A DNA stretch of 64,000 nt, taken from Flammeovirga agarivorans (GTDB lineage: Bacteria > Bacteroidota > Bacteroidia > Cytophagales > Flammeovirgaceae). Positions 25,842-34,022 of the stretch are shown one piece after another. The stretch covers positions 558,001 through 622,000 of the forward strand of contig NZ_JABAIL010000004.1 in NCBI RefSeq assembly GCF_012641475.1, read 5' to 3'. The notes beneath the pieces were generated by a model that searched no databases, was not told the DNA's origin, and worked only from the letters and a program-made list of their open reading frames with translations. Each line of letters begins with the position of its first letter. Position 1 is the stretch's first letter. A program made the translations under genes and the position numbers.

Positions 25842-26822
25842 TTACCATTTCATTTTGAATGAAGCATCCTCCATTCTATTCCCGTTAGTATTATCAACTA
25901 CAGCGAAGTTAAATCCACTTCTAATACTGTAGCCTCCATATTCACCGTCTTTATTTAAAGCCAAGAACCCTACTTGAAGGTTCTCCATTTTATCTTGATG
26001 AGTTTTGATGATTCTTTTAACAACAATCTCACAAGCCTCTTTTGGTGATTTCCCATTTCTCATCTGCTCAACTACCATTGCTGAACCAGCCGTTCTAATT
26101 ACTGCTTCACCAAGTCCTGTTGCACAAGCTGCTCCAATTTCTCCATCAACAAAAAGTCCTGCACCAATCAAAGGAGAATCCCCAACTCTACCATGCATTT
26201 TGTACGCTGCACCTGAAGTAGTACAAGCTCCAGCTAAATTACCTTGTGCATCTAATGCTAGTGCTCCAATAGTATCATGGTTTTCTATATTAATAACAGG
26301 TTTATATTCTGATTTTTTTAGCCATTCTTTCCAATCTGCTTCAGATTTTGGTGTCAAAAGATTCTCTTCTTTAAACCCTTCTTCTAGTGCAAATTGTTTA
26401 GCTCCTTCACCTACTAGCATTGCATGAGGCGTTTTTTCCATTACCAATCTAGCAACTGAGATAGGATGCATAATATCTTCTAAAAACGCTACTGAACCAC
26501 ACTCATATTTATGATTCATGATACATGCATCTAATGTTACCTTACCATCACGATCAGGTAGACCTCCATATCCAACACTTCTTTCGTTAGGATCTGCTTC
26601 TGGAACTCTAACCCCTGCTTCTATAGCATCCATTGCTGAACCTTCTTTGTTTAGTATTTCCCATCCTGCTGCATTTGCACCAAAACCATGGTTCCATGTT
26701 GAGATCATAATTGGTTTTGTGCCTTTACTTTTACCTGAAAAAGCAAATGTTGATAATTGTGGAGTAACTAAAGCTGCTGATGTTAATGCTGAAAATTTGA
26801 GAAATTCTCTTCTAGTACGCAT
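25842..26822 (-). CDS. N4-(beta-N-acetylglucosaminyl)-L-asparaginase (glycosylasparaginase), Tat-exported
   Basis: The 326-residue Ntn-hydrolase carries the autocleavage site NHDTIGALALD, with Thr184 as the expected new N-terminal nucleophile, and the substrate stretch MHGRVGDSPLIGAGLFVD. The enzyme splits the bond between GlcNAc and asparagine, the last step of N-glycan breakdown. I start it at the ATG at 26822, because MRTRREFLKFSALTSAAL is a twin-arginine signal; an upstream in-frame ATG at 26876 would bury it. Tat export implies that it folds in the cytoplasm first. It is the first gene of the five-gene operon, so its promoter drives the three GH92 genes and the GH20 gene too. Confidence 0.93.
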   Translation of the reverse strand: MRTRREFLKFSALTSAALVTPQLSTFAFSGKSKGTKPIMISTWNHGFGANAAGWEILNKEGSAMDAIEAGVRVPEADPNERSVGYGGLPDRDGKVTLDACIMNHKYECGSVAFLEDIMHPISVARLVMEKTPHAMLVGEGAKQFALEEGFKEENLLTPKSEADWKEWLKKSEYKPVINIENHDTIGALALDAQGNLAGACTTSGAAYKMHGRVGDSPLIGAGLFVDGEIGAACATGLGEAVIRTAGSAMVVEQMRNGKSPKEACEIVVKRIIKTHQDKMENLQVGFLALNKDGEYGGYSIRSGFNFAVVDNTNGNRMEDASFKMKW

Positions 26823-27132
26823 AATCGTGATTGTATGTATTGACGGTAATTTTTTATTCGTGTTAAATTTACACACTCAAGCAGATATACGCACAAAAAC
26901 GCACAAACAAGCTTCGATTAATGATAAATATTAACAATATCATGCAAGAAACAGTATGAGATGAAACAATATTTTAGTTTTTATTTAGAATTCATCGGAC
27001 TAAAGACTAGAATTAATTCATGAAATGTATATTCTGTGGAATGTTTTTTCTATAAAAAATTTGTTCCTTCAATATGTACTTGTAATTTGAATTGATGATT
27101 TAAACACGCATCAAACCCAGTATATAACACAT
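26823..27132. other. Divergent upstream region of the glycosidase operon and the carboxylase gene
   Basis: These 310 bases must hold both divergent promoters. I find no exact TAnnTTTG element on either strand. A 9-base direct repeat ACGCACAAA occurs at 26889-26897 and 26899-26907, about 70 bases upstream of the operon start, and could be a regulator site. No small ORF or RNA gene is evident. Confidence 0.35.
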
Positions 27133-28770
27133 ATGAATTATTCTACTAAACAAAATCAACACTCAGAAAAAACACTAGCTACTTACCTCAATGAACTTGA
27201 CGCAAAAAGAAAAACCACTCATCTTGGCGGTGGTGAAAAGAAGATTGCAAAACACAAGTCTAAAGGAAAACTTACTGCTAGAGAAAGGGTGAATCTTTTA
27301 CTTGACTTCCCCAATGAAAGTATTGAAATCGGTACTTTTACAGGAGATGAAATGTACAAAGAGCATGGCGGATGCCCATCTGGAGGTGTCGTCGTCGTTA
27401 TGGGCAAAGTCTCCGATCGACTATGCGTCATCGTTGCCAATGATGCTACCGTTAAGGCCGGTGCATGGTTTCCAATAACTGGAAAAAAGAATCTCAGAGC
27501 ACAGGAAATTGCCATTGAAAACAAAATTCCCATCATTTATCTCGTGGATAGTGCTGGAGTATACCTTCCAATGCAAGATGAAATTTTTCCAGACAAAGAA
27601 CACTTTGGAAGAATCTTCAGAAATAATGCGATCATGTCTTCTGAAGGTATTCCACAAATTGCAGCAATCATGGGAAGTTGTGTTGCAGGAGGTGCCTACT
27701 TACCCATTATGTCTGACGAGGCATTAATTGTTGATGGCACAGGATCAGTTTTCCTAGCAGGCTCTTACTTAGTGAAATCCGCTATTGGAGAAAGCATCGA
27801 TAATGAAACCTTGGGCGGAGCAAGTACACATTCTGAAATTTCTGGTGTTACAGATTATAAATGTGAAGATGATACTGCATGTCTTGAGCAAATAAAAAGG
27901 CTTGTGGACAAAATTGGAGAGAATGACACAGCTGGTTTCAATAGAAAACCTTCACAATCTCCAAAAGAAAGTATCAGTACCATCGAAAATGTTTTCCCAA
28001 TAGACAGAACAAAGCCTTATGATATGCTTGAGGTGATACATCGATTGGTTGACAACTCTGAATTTGATCAATACAAAGAAGGATATGGACAAAGTATCTT
28101 ATGTGGTTATGCAAGAATCGACGGCTGGGCTGTAGGTATTGTTGCTAATCAAAGAAAAATTGTGAAATCAAAGCAGGGAGAAATGCAAATGGGTGGAGTT
28201 ATCTATTCTGACTCTGCTGACAAATCAGCTCGTTTTATCATGAATTGTAATCAGAAAAAGATTCCTTTATTATTTATTCATGATGTAACAGGGTTTATGG
28301 TCGGATCCCGTTCAGAACATAATGGTATCATAAAAGATGGAGCAAAAATGGTTAATGCCATGAGTAACTCTGTTGTACCTAAATTTTCATTAGTGATTGG
28401 TAATTCATACGGTGCTGGTAATTATGCCATGTGTGGCAAAGCCTATGATCCAAGATTAATGTTAGCTTGGCCTACTTCACAAATAGCTGTTATGTCTGGG
28501 AAATCTGCTGCTACTACTCTTCTACAAATAAAAATTTCCACCCTAAAGTCACAAGGAAAAGAGCTTTCGAAAGAAGAAGAGAAAGAACTTTTTGATGAAA
28601 TTAAAGCTAAATATGATGATCAACTATCTCCATATTATGCTGCTGCTCGATTATGGGTTGATGAAGTTATTAAGCCAGAAGAAACCAGAAAGTATATTTC
28701 GCTTGGGATAGAAGCTGCCAACCAAAACAAAACAGATAAAAGATATAATGTCGGTGTTATTCAGACATAG
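27133..28770 (+). CDS. Acyl-CoA carboxylase carboxyltransferase (beta) subunit
   Basis: The 545-residue protein has both halves of the carboxyltransferase crotonase fold: GKLTARERVNLLLD and GGCPSGGVVVVMGKV near the start, then FIHDVTGFMVGSRSEHNGII and GNSYGAGNYAMCGKAYDPR. Details such as MQDEIFPDKEHFGRIFRNNA and the GASTHSEISGVTDY stretch are closer to methylcrotonyl-CoA carboxylase beta than to propionyl-CoA carboxylase. It moves carboxyl from biotin to an acyl-CoA. No biotin-carboxylase alpha subunit gene is in the window, so the partner is elsewhere and the substrate remains uncertain. The gene is single and is followed by a hairpin. Confidence 0.88.
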   Translation: MNYSTKQNQHSEKTLATYLNELDAKRKTTHLGGGEKKIAKHKSKGKLTARERVNLLLDFPNESIEIGTFTGDEMYKEHGGCPSGGVVVVMGKVSDRLCVIVANDATVKAGAWFPITGKKNLRAQEIAIENKIPIIYLVDSAGVYLPMQDEIFPDKEHFGRIFRNNAIMSSEGIPQIAAIMGSCVAGGAYLPIMSDEALIVDGTGSVFLAGSYLVKSAIGESIDNETLGGASTHSEISGVTDYKCEDDTACLEQIKRLVDKIGENDTAGFNRKPSQSPKESISTIENVFPIDRTKPYDMLEVIHRLVDNSEFDQYKEGYGQSILCGYARIDGWAVGIVANQRKIVKSKQGEMQMGGVIYSDSADKSARFIMNCNQKKIPLLFIHDVTGFMVGSRSEHNGIIKDGAKMVNAMSNSVVPKFSLVIGNSYGAGNYAMCGKAYDPRLMLAWPTSQIAVMSGKSAATTLLQIKISTLKSQGKELSKEEEKELFDEIKAKYDDQLSPYYAAARLWVDEVIKPEETRKYISLGIEAANQNKTDKRYNVGVIQT

Positions 28771-28786
28771 AATTGTATAAAACCGA

Positions 28787-28820
28787 AAGAGGCTTTCTGA
28801 TAAAAACCAGAAAGCCTCTT
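28787..28820 (+). terminator. Stem-loop after the carboxylase gene, possible terminator
   Basis: A perfect 13-bp stem (28787-28799 with 28808-28820) has an 8-nt loop. Only two T end the stem and no T-run follows on the plus strand, so termination may be weak. It lies between convergent genes (carboxylase and rplI). Confidence 0.5.
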
Positions 28821-28880
28821 AAGGAAAAAACTCAAAGTGATAAGATTGCTGCCTAACGGCAGTAAATTCTTAAACTTTAA

Positions 28881-29324
28881 TTATGCAGAAACTACTTCTA
28901 ATGCAATTTCGTGCTGAACTTCTTTGTGAAGATCAAGGATAGCTGTATACTCACCTAACATACGGATTTCAGCATTGAAACCAATACGCTTACGGTCAAT
29001 ATCATAACCTTGAGCTTTCAAAGCGTCAGCTACTTGCAATGGAGTAACCGCACCAAATATTTTACCACTTTCACCTGCTTTAGCAGTAAGTGTTAAAGTC
29101 ATTTCGCCAATTTTAGCTGCTAATGCTTCAGCATCTTGCTTAACTTTTTCAAGTTTGTGAGCAGCTTGCTTGATCTCTTCGTTTCTCATGCTAATGTTAG
29201 CTGGCGTAGCTAATGTAGCGAAGTTTTGAGGGATCAAATAGTTTCTACCGTATCCAGGTTTAACGTTAACAATGTCGTTCTTGTAACCTAAACCTTTGAT
29301 ATCTGTTTTTAAAATTACTTCCAT
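28881..29324 (-). CDS. rplI: 50S ribosomal protein L9
   Basis: The 147-residue protein begins with the L9 signature MEVILKTDIKGLGYKNDIVNV and GRNYLIPQNFATLAT. The connecting helix (about 41-75) and the C-terminal domain follow, including the GKIFGAVTPLQVADAL stretch. L9 binds 23S rRNA helix 76 and helps keep the reading frame. It is the third gene of the rpsF-rpsR-rplI operon, 34 bases after rpsR. Confidence 0.97.
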   Translation of the reverse strand: MEVILKTDIKGLGYKNDIVNVKPGYGRNYLIPQNFATLATPANISMRNEEIKQAAHKLEKVKQDAEALAAKIGEMTLTLTAKAGESGKIFGAVTPLQVADALKAQGYDIDRKRIGFNAEIRMLGEYTAILDLHKEVQHEIALEVVSA

Positions 29325-29358
29325 GATTAAGGATAAATTTTTAAATATCTAATAAAGA

Positions 29359-29613
29359 TTACTTTAAACCGTCTGCTACGTAAGGTAGAAGAGCAAGTTG
29401 ACGAGCACGTTTTACAGATCTAGCAATTTTCTTTTGGAATTTTTGCGAGTTACCTGTAATACGACGAGGTAAAATTTTACCTTGCTCGTTTAAGAATTTT
29501 AATAAGAATTCAGGATCCTTATAATCGATGTATTTCACACCGTACTTTGTGAAGCGGCAGTACTTTTTAGTACGCTCTTGTCTTCTGTTGATAGGTTCGT
29601 TTTGGAGACTCAT
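29359..29613 (-). CDS. rpsR: 30S ribosomal protein S18
   Basis: The 84-residue protein has the S18 core: [27 protein letters not shown], then [19 protein letters not shown]. It contains only one of the cysteines (KKYCRF) that form a zinc site in some S18 proteins, so it is the zinc-free type. It binds S6 on the platform of the small subunit. Its ATG overlaps the rpsF stop as TAATG, which suggests translational coupling and keeps S6 and S18 balanced. Confidence 0.97.
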   Translation of the reverse strand: MSLQNEPINRRQERTKKYCRFTKYGVKYIDYKDPEFLLKFLNEQGKILPRRITGNSQKFQKKIARSVKRARQLALLPYVADGLK

Positions 29614-29981
29614 TATGCCGATTTTTCTTCAGTTTCAGATTTTTTTGCCCACTCACCATTTCTTCTACGAGCGTTGAAATCAACACCGTGCTTGTCTAAA
29701 GAGACAGTTAAGAAACGTAAGATGTTTTCGTCACGCTTTAATTCGATTTCGAATTTAGCGATGATTGACGGATCTGCTTTGAATTCAAACAGGTGGTAGT
29801 GACCCGTAGACTTTTTGTCGATTGGGTACGCTAACTTTCTAAGTCCCATATCTTCAGAATGGTACACATCTGCATCTGCACCTTTCAAAAGACCTTCAAA
29901 TTTAGCAATAGTCTCCGTGGTTTCGGAATCGGACAACACAGGTGTCACGATGAAGACTACTTCATAATGCTTAATTGCCAT
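29613..29981 (-). CDS. rpsF: 30S ribosomal protein S6
   Basis: The 122-residue protein starts [18 protein letters not shown] and has the S6 ferredoxin-like fold, with [23 protein letters not shown] and [15 protein letters not shown]. The C-terminal tail is charged ([19 protein letters not shown]). It is the first gene of the ribosomal operon. A good Bacteroidota promoter lies at 30071-30041, and a GC-rich hairpin sits at the very start of the predicted transcript. Confidence 0.97.
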   Translation of the reverse strand: MAIKHYEVVFIVTPVLSDSETTETIAKFEGLLKGADADVYHSEDMGLRKLAYPIDKKSTGHYHLFEFKADPSIIAKFEIELKRDENILRFLTVSLDKHGVDFNARRRNGEWAKKSETEEKSA

Positions 29982-30018
29982 TTTAAATAAAATTTTTTGA
30001 AAAATTCAAAAATTCATT

Positions 30019-30037
30019 ACCCGAATACTTTTCGGGT
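30019..30037 (-). promoter_or_regulatory. 5'-end hairpin of the rpsF mRNA leader
   Basis: On the minus strand ACCCGAA pairs with TTCGGGT around a 5-nt loop. It starts about four bases after the -7 element, so it would be the first structure of the transcript, about 38 bases before the rpsF ATG. It contains a CCG, as in the known S6:S18-binding leaders, but I cannot confirm that fold. It could instead act as an mRNA-stabilising 5' stem. Confidence 0.5.
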
Positions 30038-30040
30038 TTG

Positions 30041-30071
30041 CAAAAGTAAGAACTTTTCATTTTAAACCCAA
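30041..30071 (-). promoter_or_regulatory. Promoter of rpsF-rpsR-rplI
   Basis: Read on the minus strand: TTG (30071-30069), 20 bases, then TACTTTTG (30048-30041). This fits the Bacteroidota primary-sigma consensus TTTG-N19-TAnnTTTG. The rpsF start lies about 60 bases downstream. Confidence 0.65.
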
Positions 30072-30118
30072 CAATTATCCGAAATGAAATTATGGATTAA
30101 CAAGAATTTAGAAAACAT

Positions 30119-31075
30119 CTATCTTAGGATGGACTTAATTTTTCTCTCTATAGCCTCCTTTTTGATACCTTTTCCAATTACTACTATCCTATTCAATTTA
30201 TCTTCTGAAGGTTTCCAAGGGTTCCCTATTACAATTTTTGATTCATTTCTAACACCTTGTACAATTACTTTATTCGTTTCTCCTTTAATATTGAAGATCC
30301 CTTTAAAGCGATAGATAACTTCATATTGTAATTGTAATAATACCGAGAGCCACATTTCCAACTTCACAGGGTCTACTCCACCCTCAAAAGTGAATGAATA
30401 AGAAACTACATCTCCGTGTTGATGCTCATGGTGATGTTGAATAAAGCTCGTCCTTTCTTCCACTTTATTTGCATTGTAAGAATTCAATGAAAGAATATCA
30501 TTCTCTACTTTTTCACCATTATAAATTCTTTCAACAAAAGCTGCAGGATTAATAAGTTTTGCCTGTAATGCAGCAGATTTGATTTCATCTTCAGTCGCTA
30601 AATCACATTTGGTAAGAAATAATATATCTGAAAATGCGACTTGTTTTAATGCTACCTCATGATCACTTAATGACTGCACAAAATTTTTAGCATCTACTAA
30701 ACCTACAGTCGCATTAATTTCAAAAATACTTGCAATACCTGGATCACCTACAAAAGCAGCGGCGACAGCGCTAGGCTCAGCAATTCCAGTAGTCTCAATT
30801 AATAAATGGTCTATCTTATTTTCACATTGTAATAGTTTTCTAAGTATATCCCTTAGCTCACCATTTAGATTACAACAAATACATCCATTAGACAGCTCAA
30901 ATATATCTTCTTGTTTATCTACAACTAATCCTCCATCAATACCTACTTCACCAAATTCATTTTCGATAACGGCAAACTTTGTATTCGGATATTTTTCGAT
31001 TAAATTGTTAAGAAAAGTGGTCTTGCCTGCACCAAGGAACCCTGTGATCAAGGTCACACCTATTTTATTTTCCAT
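30119..31075 (-). CDS. COG0523/CobW-type metal-chaperone GTPase
   Basis: The 318-residue G3E-family GTPase has the P-loop GFLGAGKTTFLNN, the metal motif NGCICCNL (the CxCC signature), the LIETTGIAEP switch and FLTKCDLA. A histidine-rich stretch (HHHEHQHGD, about 220-228) precedes a C-terminal domain with FEGGVDPVKLEMWL and IYRFKGIFNI. The family loads metals, often zinc under scarcity, onto client proteins. The histidine run fits zinc or another transition metal, but the metal and client are not readable here. No Zur box is evident by eye. It is divergent from the GMP reductase gene. Confidence 0.87.
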   Translation of the reverse strand: MENKIGVTLITGFLGAGKTTFLNNLIEKYPNTKFAVIENEFGEVGIDGGLVVDKQEDIFELSNGCICCNLNGELRDILRKLLQCENKIDHLLIETTGIAEPSAVAAAFVGDPGIASIFEINATVGLVDAKNFVQSLSDHEVALKQVAFSDILFLTKCDLATEDEIKSAALQAKLINPAAFVERIYNGEKVENDILSLNSYNANKVEERTSFIQHHHEHQHGDVVSYSFTFEGGVDPVKLEMWLSVLLQLQYEVIYRFKGIFNIKGETNKVIVQGVRNESKIVIGNPWKPSEDKLNRIVVIGKGIKKEAIERKIKSILR

Positions 31076-31121
31076 AATATTTATTCACAACTCATTAACA
31101 ATGCAATTGCATTGAAAACAT

Positions 31122-31129
31122 TATATTTG
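31122..31129 (+). promoter_or_regulatory. Possible -7 element of the guaC-like gene
   Basis: TATATTTG matches TAnnTTTG exactly and lies 41 bases before the start codon. No good TTTG element is seen at the usual distance upstream. Confidence 0.4.
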
Positions 31130-31169
31130 TTTGTTTTGTGAATGTAAAATTACAGTATAATCTTTCAGT

Positions 31170-32201
31170 ATGAAAATCAGAAAGGCATATAGTTTTGATG
31201 ACGTGTTAATTGTACCTAAATACAACACCATCAAATCTCGTAGGGATGTGAAATTTACTACTAAAGTAACTAAAAATCATTCAATTGATATCCCAGTTTT
31301 AATTGCTAACATGGACACAGTTTGCGAAAGCAATATGTGTATTGCAGTTGGTAGACTTGGTGGTTTAGGTGTTCTTCACCGTTTTTTAACGATTGAAGAG
31401 CAAGCTGAAGAAGTAAAAAAAGTTAAGGCAGAAGGTCTTTTATGTGCAGCTGCTTTAGGTATTAAAGATTATGAAGAAAGATTAGCAGCACTTGCAGAAG
31501 CTAAGGTCGATATTATTGTTTTAGATATTGCTCATGGGCACTCTGAAATGACAAAAGAGACTCTTCTATTCATCAAAAAGAATTATCCTCAAATTGATGT
31601 AATGGTTGGTAACATTGCCACTCGCGATGCAGCTGTAGATTTCTTAGAATGGGGTGCAGATGCATTAAAAGTTGGTATTGGCCCTGGCTCTATGTGTACT
31701 ACTCGTATCATGACAGGTTCAGGAGTACCACAATTAACTGCCATTGATGATGTTTATCAAGCTGTTGGTGATCGTATTCCAATTTGTGCAGATGGTGGCA
31801 TCAAAACTCCAGGTGATATTGTTAAAGCAATTGGAGCTGGTGCTGATAATGTAATGGTAGGTTCAATCGTATCTGGTACTGATGAAGCTCCAGGTGAATT
31901 GATCACTACTACTGAAGGCAAATTCAAAACTTATAGAGGTATGGCCTCTTTTGATGCTGCGATCAGTAAATTGAAAAAAGACAATAAAAAATCGAGAGAA
32001 GTAATTTCTGTCGAAGGTGAAAAGACTTTGGTCCCTTATAAAGGGCCAGTTGAACCTATTATCAAAAAATATTTAGGAGGTCTTGCTTCTGGTATGACTT
32101 ACCAAGGAGCTACAGCTATCGACCAAATGAAAGGTCAGGTAGAGTTTGTAGAAATGACTTCATCAGGCTTATACGAAAGTAAAGCACATGGTGTAAGATA
32201 A
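31170..32201 (+). CDS. guaC: GMP reductase-like enzyme (IMPDH/GMPR family without CBS domains)
   Basis: The 343-residue barrel protein shows the family start [19 protein letters not shown] and the active-site loop [17 protein letters not shown] with the catalytic cysteine, then the [11 protein letters not shown] phosphate site and YRGMAS. There is no CBS pair in the middle. The RYF-type flap of IMP dehydrogenase is absent after YRGMAS; instead [16 protein letters not shown] follows, as in GMP reductase. Length (about 345) also fits GuaC, which turns GMP to IMP with NADPH. An IMP dehydrogenase lacking CBS domains remains the alternative. Confidence 0.72.
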   Translation: MKIRKAYSFDDVLIVPKYNTIKSRRDVKFTTKVTKNHSIDIPVLIANMDTVCESNMCIAVGRLGGLGVLHRFLTIEEQAEEVKKVKAEGLLCAAALGIKDYEERLAALAEAKVDIIVLDIAHGHSEMTKETLLFIKKNYPQIDVMVGNIATRDAAVDFLEWGADALKVGIGPGSMCTTRIMTGSGVPQLTAIDDVYQAVGDRIPICADGGIKTPGDIVKAIGAGADNVMVGSIVSGTDEAPGELITTTEGKFKTYRGMASFDAAISKLKKDNKKSREVISVEGEKTLVPYKGPVEPIIKKYLGGLASGMTYQGATAIDQMKGQVEFVEMTSSGLYESKAHGVR

Positions 32202-32222
32202 TATATACACCTAACATAATGT

Positions 32223-32263
32223 AAAACACCCTGCTATCTATATTGATAACAGGGTGTTTTTTT
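32223..32263 (+). terminator. Terminator of the guaC-like gene
   Basis: An 11-bp stem (32223-32233 with 32250-32260), extended by a second short TATC/GATA stem, is followed by a T-run to 32263. The T-run overlaps the stop codon (32262-32264) of the convergent gene. Confidence 0.85.
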
Positions 32264-32498
32264 AATTATCATGAACTAACTCTAATAATATTTTCTTTTC
32301 GAAACATTCATGGATTTGTAACTTCCGTACTTTAGAAAGCTTATTTTTCTGCACTAGCTTCCCTCCATTCATCACGGTATTGAAATTGATACATATCTCG
32401 ATCATTCTTCCAATATTAAAAACTTTCACTTCTTTTCCTTCGAAAATAAATGGAACTTCCCATGAGGTAATCACCTTTTCTATTTCATTTAATGACAT
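32262..32498 (-). CDS. Small protein of unknown function
   Basis: From the ATG at 32498 this reads as 78 residues (MSLNEIEKVITSWEVPF to LLELVHDN). A GTG 39 bases further upstream would extend it by 13 residues. It is a mixed, mildly basic protein with a possible alpha-beta fold (VPFIFEGKEVKVFNIG, then MIEICINFN) and no signal or membrane segment. I do not recognise it. It could be a real small cytoplasmic protein, since its stop is placed at a terminator as in other convergent pairs here, but a chance ORF cannot be ruled out. Confidence 0.45.
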   Translation of the reverse strand: MSLNEIEKVITSWEVPFIFEGKEVKVFNIGRMIEICINFNTVMNGGKLVQKNKLSKVRKLQIHECFEKKILLELVHDN

Positions 32499-32660
32499 CG
32501 TAGTTTGTGGGACTAAATACCTGAAATTTCTTCTCACTGTAGTAATATAGATTATAATAGTTAATTGATTGTTTAATAGTAAACAATGTTATATACGAGA
32601 GAAATCAGAAAATAATTACCATATATCAATGAACTTGTCATTTTTTATGATTAGTAAACA

Positions 32661-32706
32661 AAAAAAAACTCCTTAGTAAAAGATAACCTTCTACTAAAGA
32701 GTTTTT
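32661..32706 (-). terminator. Terminator of mreB
   Basis: A 15-bp stem (32664-32678 with 32692-32706) has one G-U pair in the minus-strand RNA, and a T-run follows (complement of the A-run from 32668 down). It lies 22 bases after the mreB stop. Confidence 0.85.
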
Positions 32707-32727
32707 ATATAATAAACTATAAAGCTA

Positions 32728-33753
32728 TTAAGTCATTAATACTGCTTTATAATCATCTAGATCTTTTAATGCTTGACCTGTACCTCTAACTACCGCTCTT
32801 AACGGGTCATCAGCAACATGGACTGGAAGTTTTGTCTTAATTGAAAGTCTTTTATCGAGACCTCTCAATAATGCACCACCACCAGTTAAGTGAATACCTC
32901 TATCGTAGATATCAGCGGATAATTCTGGAGGAGCAGTTTCCAAAGCTCTTAAAACAGCTTCTTCTATCTTAGAGATTGACTTATCAATTGCATAAGCCAC
33001 TTCAGAATATGTTACAGTAATTACTTTAGGAATACCTGTCATCAAGTCACGACCACGTACTTCGAATGGCTCGATTTCTTCTTCCAATTCTGTTAAAGCA
33101 GAACCTACTTCTACTTTAATTTTCTCGGCAGAACGTTCACCAATTAAAAGGTTATGTTGTCGACGCATGTAATCAAGAATATCTCTTGTAAATACATCAC
33201 CTGCTGTTCTGATTGATTGATCACCAACGATACCAGAAAGAGCAATTACTGCAATTTCAGTTGTACCACCTCCAATATCAACAATCATACTACCTACTGG
33301 CTGTTCAATATTAATACCGATACCAATAGCAGCAGCAATTGGCTCAGGAATCATGTATACTTCTTTAGCTCCTGCATGTTCAGCAGAGTCACGAACGGCA
33401 CGTTTTTCAACTTCTGTAATACCAGAAGGAATACAAATTACCATTCTATGAGATGGAGTGAAGAATCTTTTTCCCTGGTTGATCATTCTGATCATACCAC
33501 GTATCATTTGTTCAGCAGCATGGAAATCGGCAATTACACCATCTCTTAAAGGTCTAATTGTTCTAATATTTTCGTGAGTTTTCTCATGCATCTGCATGGC
33601 TTTGTTACCCACCGCGATAACTTTTCCGTTCTGACGATCCAATGCAATGATTGAAGGCTCGTCTACTACCACTTTATCTTTTTGGATAATCAGAGTATTT
33701 GCTGTGCCTAGGTCAATTGCTAAATCGCTAGAAAAGAAATCAAATAATCCCAT
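32728..33753 (-). CDS. mreB: Rod shape-determining protein MreB
   Basis: The 341-residue actin-like ATPase starts MGLFDFFSSDLAIDLGTANT (phosphate-1). It shows IPSGITEVEKRAVRDSAEHAGA, the phosphate-2 loop MIVDIGGGTTEIAVIAL and the adenosine motif HLTGGGALLRGLDKRL. MreB forms membrane-bound filaments that guide cell-wall synthesis along the cell length. mreC, mreD and mrdA are not adjacent, since the next genes downstream are unrelated or convergent, so mreB is monocistronic here or transcribed from its own promoter. Confidence 0.97.
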   Translation of the reverse strand: MGLFDFFSSDLAIDLGTANTLIIQKDKVVVDEPSIIALDRQNGKVIAVGNKAMQMHEKTHENIRTIRPLRDGVIADFHAAEQMIRGMIRMINQGKRFFTPSHRMVICIPSGITEVEKRAVRDSAEHAGAKEVYMIPEPIAAAIGIGINIEQPVGSMIVDIGGGTTEIAVIALSGIVGDQSIRTAGDVFTRDILDYMRRQHNLLIGERSAEKIKVEVGSALTELEEEIEPFEVRGRDLMTGIPKVITVTYSEVAYAIDKSISKIEEAVLRALETAPPELSADIYDRGIHLTGGGALLRGLDKRLSIKTKLPVHVADDPLRAVVRGTGQALKDLDDYKAVLMT

Positions 33754-34022
33754 ATATTATATTTTTGCTATCAGTTTCAAGTTATTGTATTTACTCAAGT
33801 CTGCTAGGTTATTAAATCCGTCAAAATGTTGCCCTTTAAGACAGTTTATGCCTTAGCTTAAACTTTAACTTTGCAAATCAACAAAAACATACTCTAAATA
33901 GAAAGTATGTGTAAAAATTACATCACTTTTTTTACATCTGTTTTGTTTTTTTACTATGTAATTCGATGCAAACTAAGTATACTTGAGGAAGTATTTAAGA
34001 AAATCATTAAAAAATCAATCGA

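Noticed and set aside
26005-26427. 140-codon plus-strand open frame inside the glycosylasparaginase gene
   Set aside because: It is antisense to a clearly conserved enzyme and its translation (serine- and proline-rich) resembles no protein; it is a shadow of the real frame.
15984-26822. Classification as a canonical polysaccharide-utilisation locus
   Set aside because: There is no SusC/SusD pair or sensor-regulator gene with the glycosidases; the TonB/DUF4249 pair is about 27 kb away and belongs to a different unit.
26889-26907. Tandem ACGCACAAA as a firm operator for the glycosidase operon
   Set aside because: Two copies of nine bases in an AT-rich gap are suggestive only; no regulator or third copy supports it.
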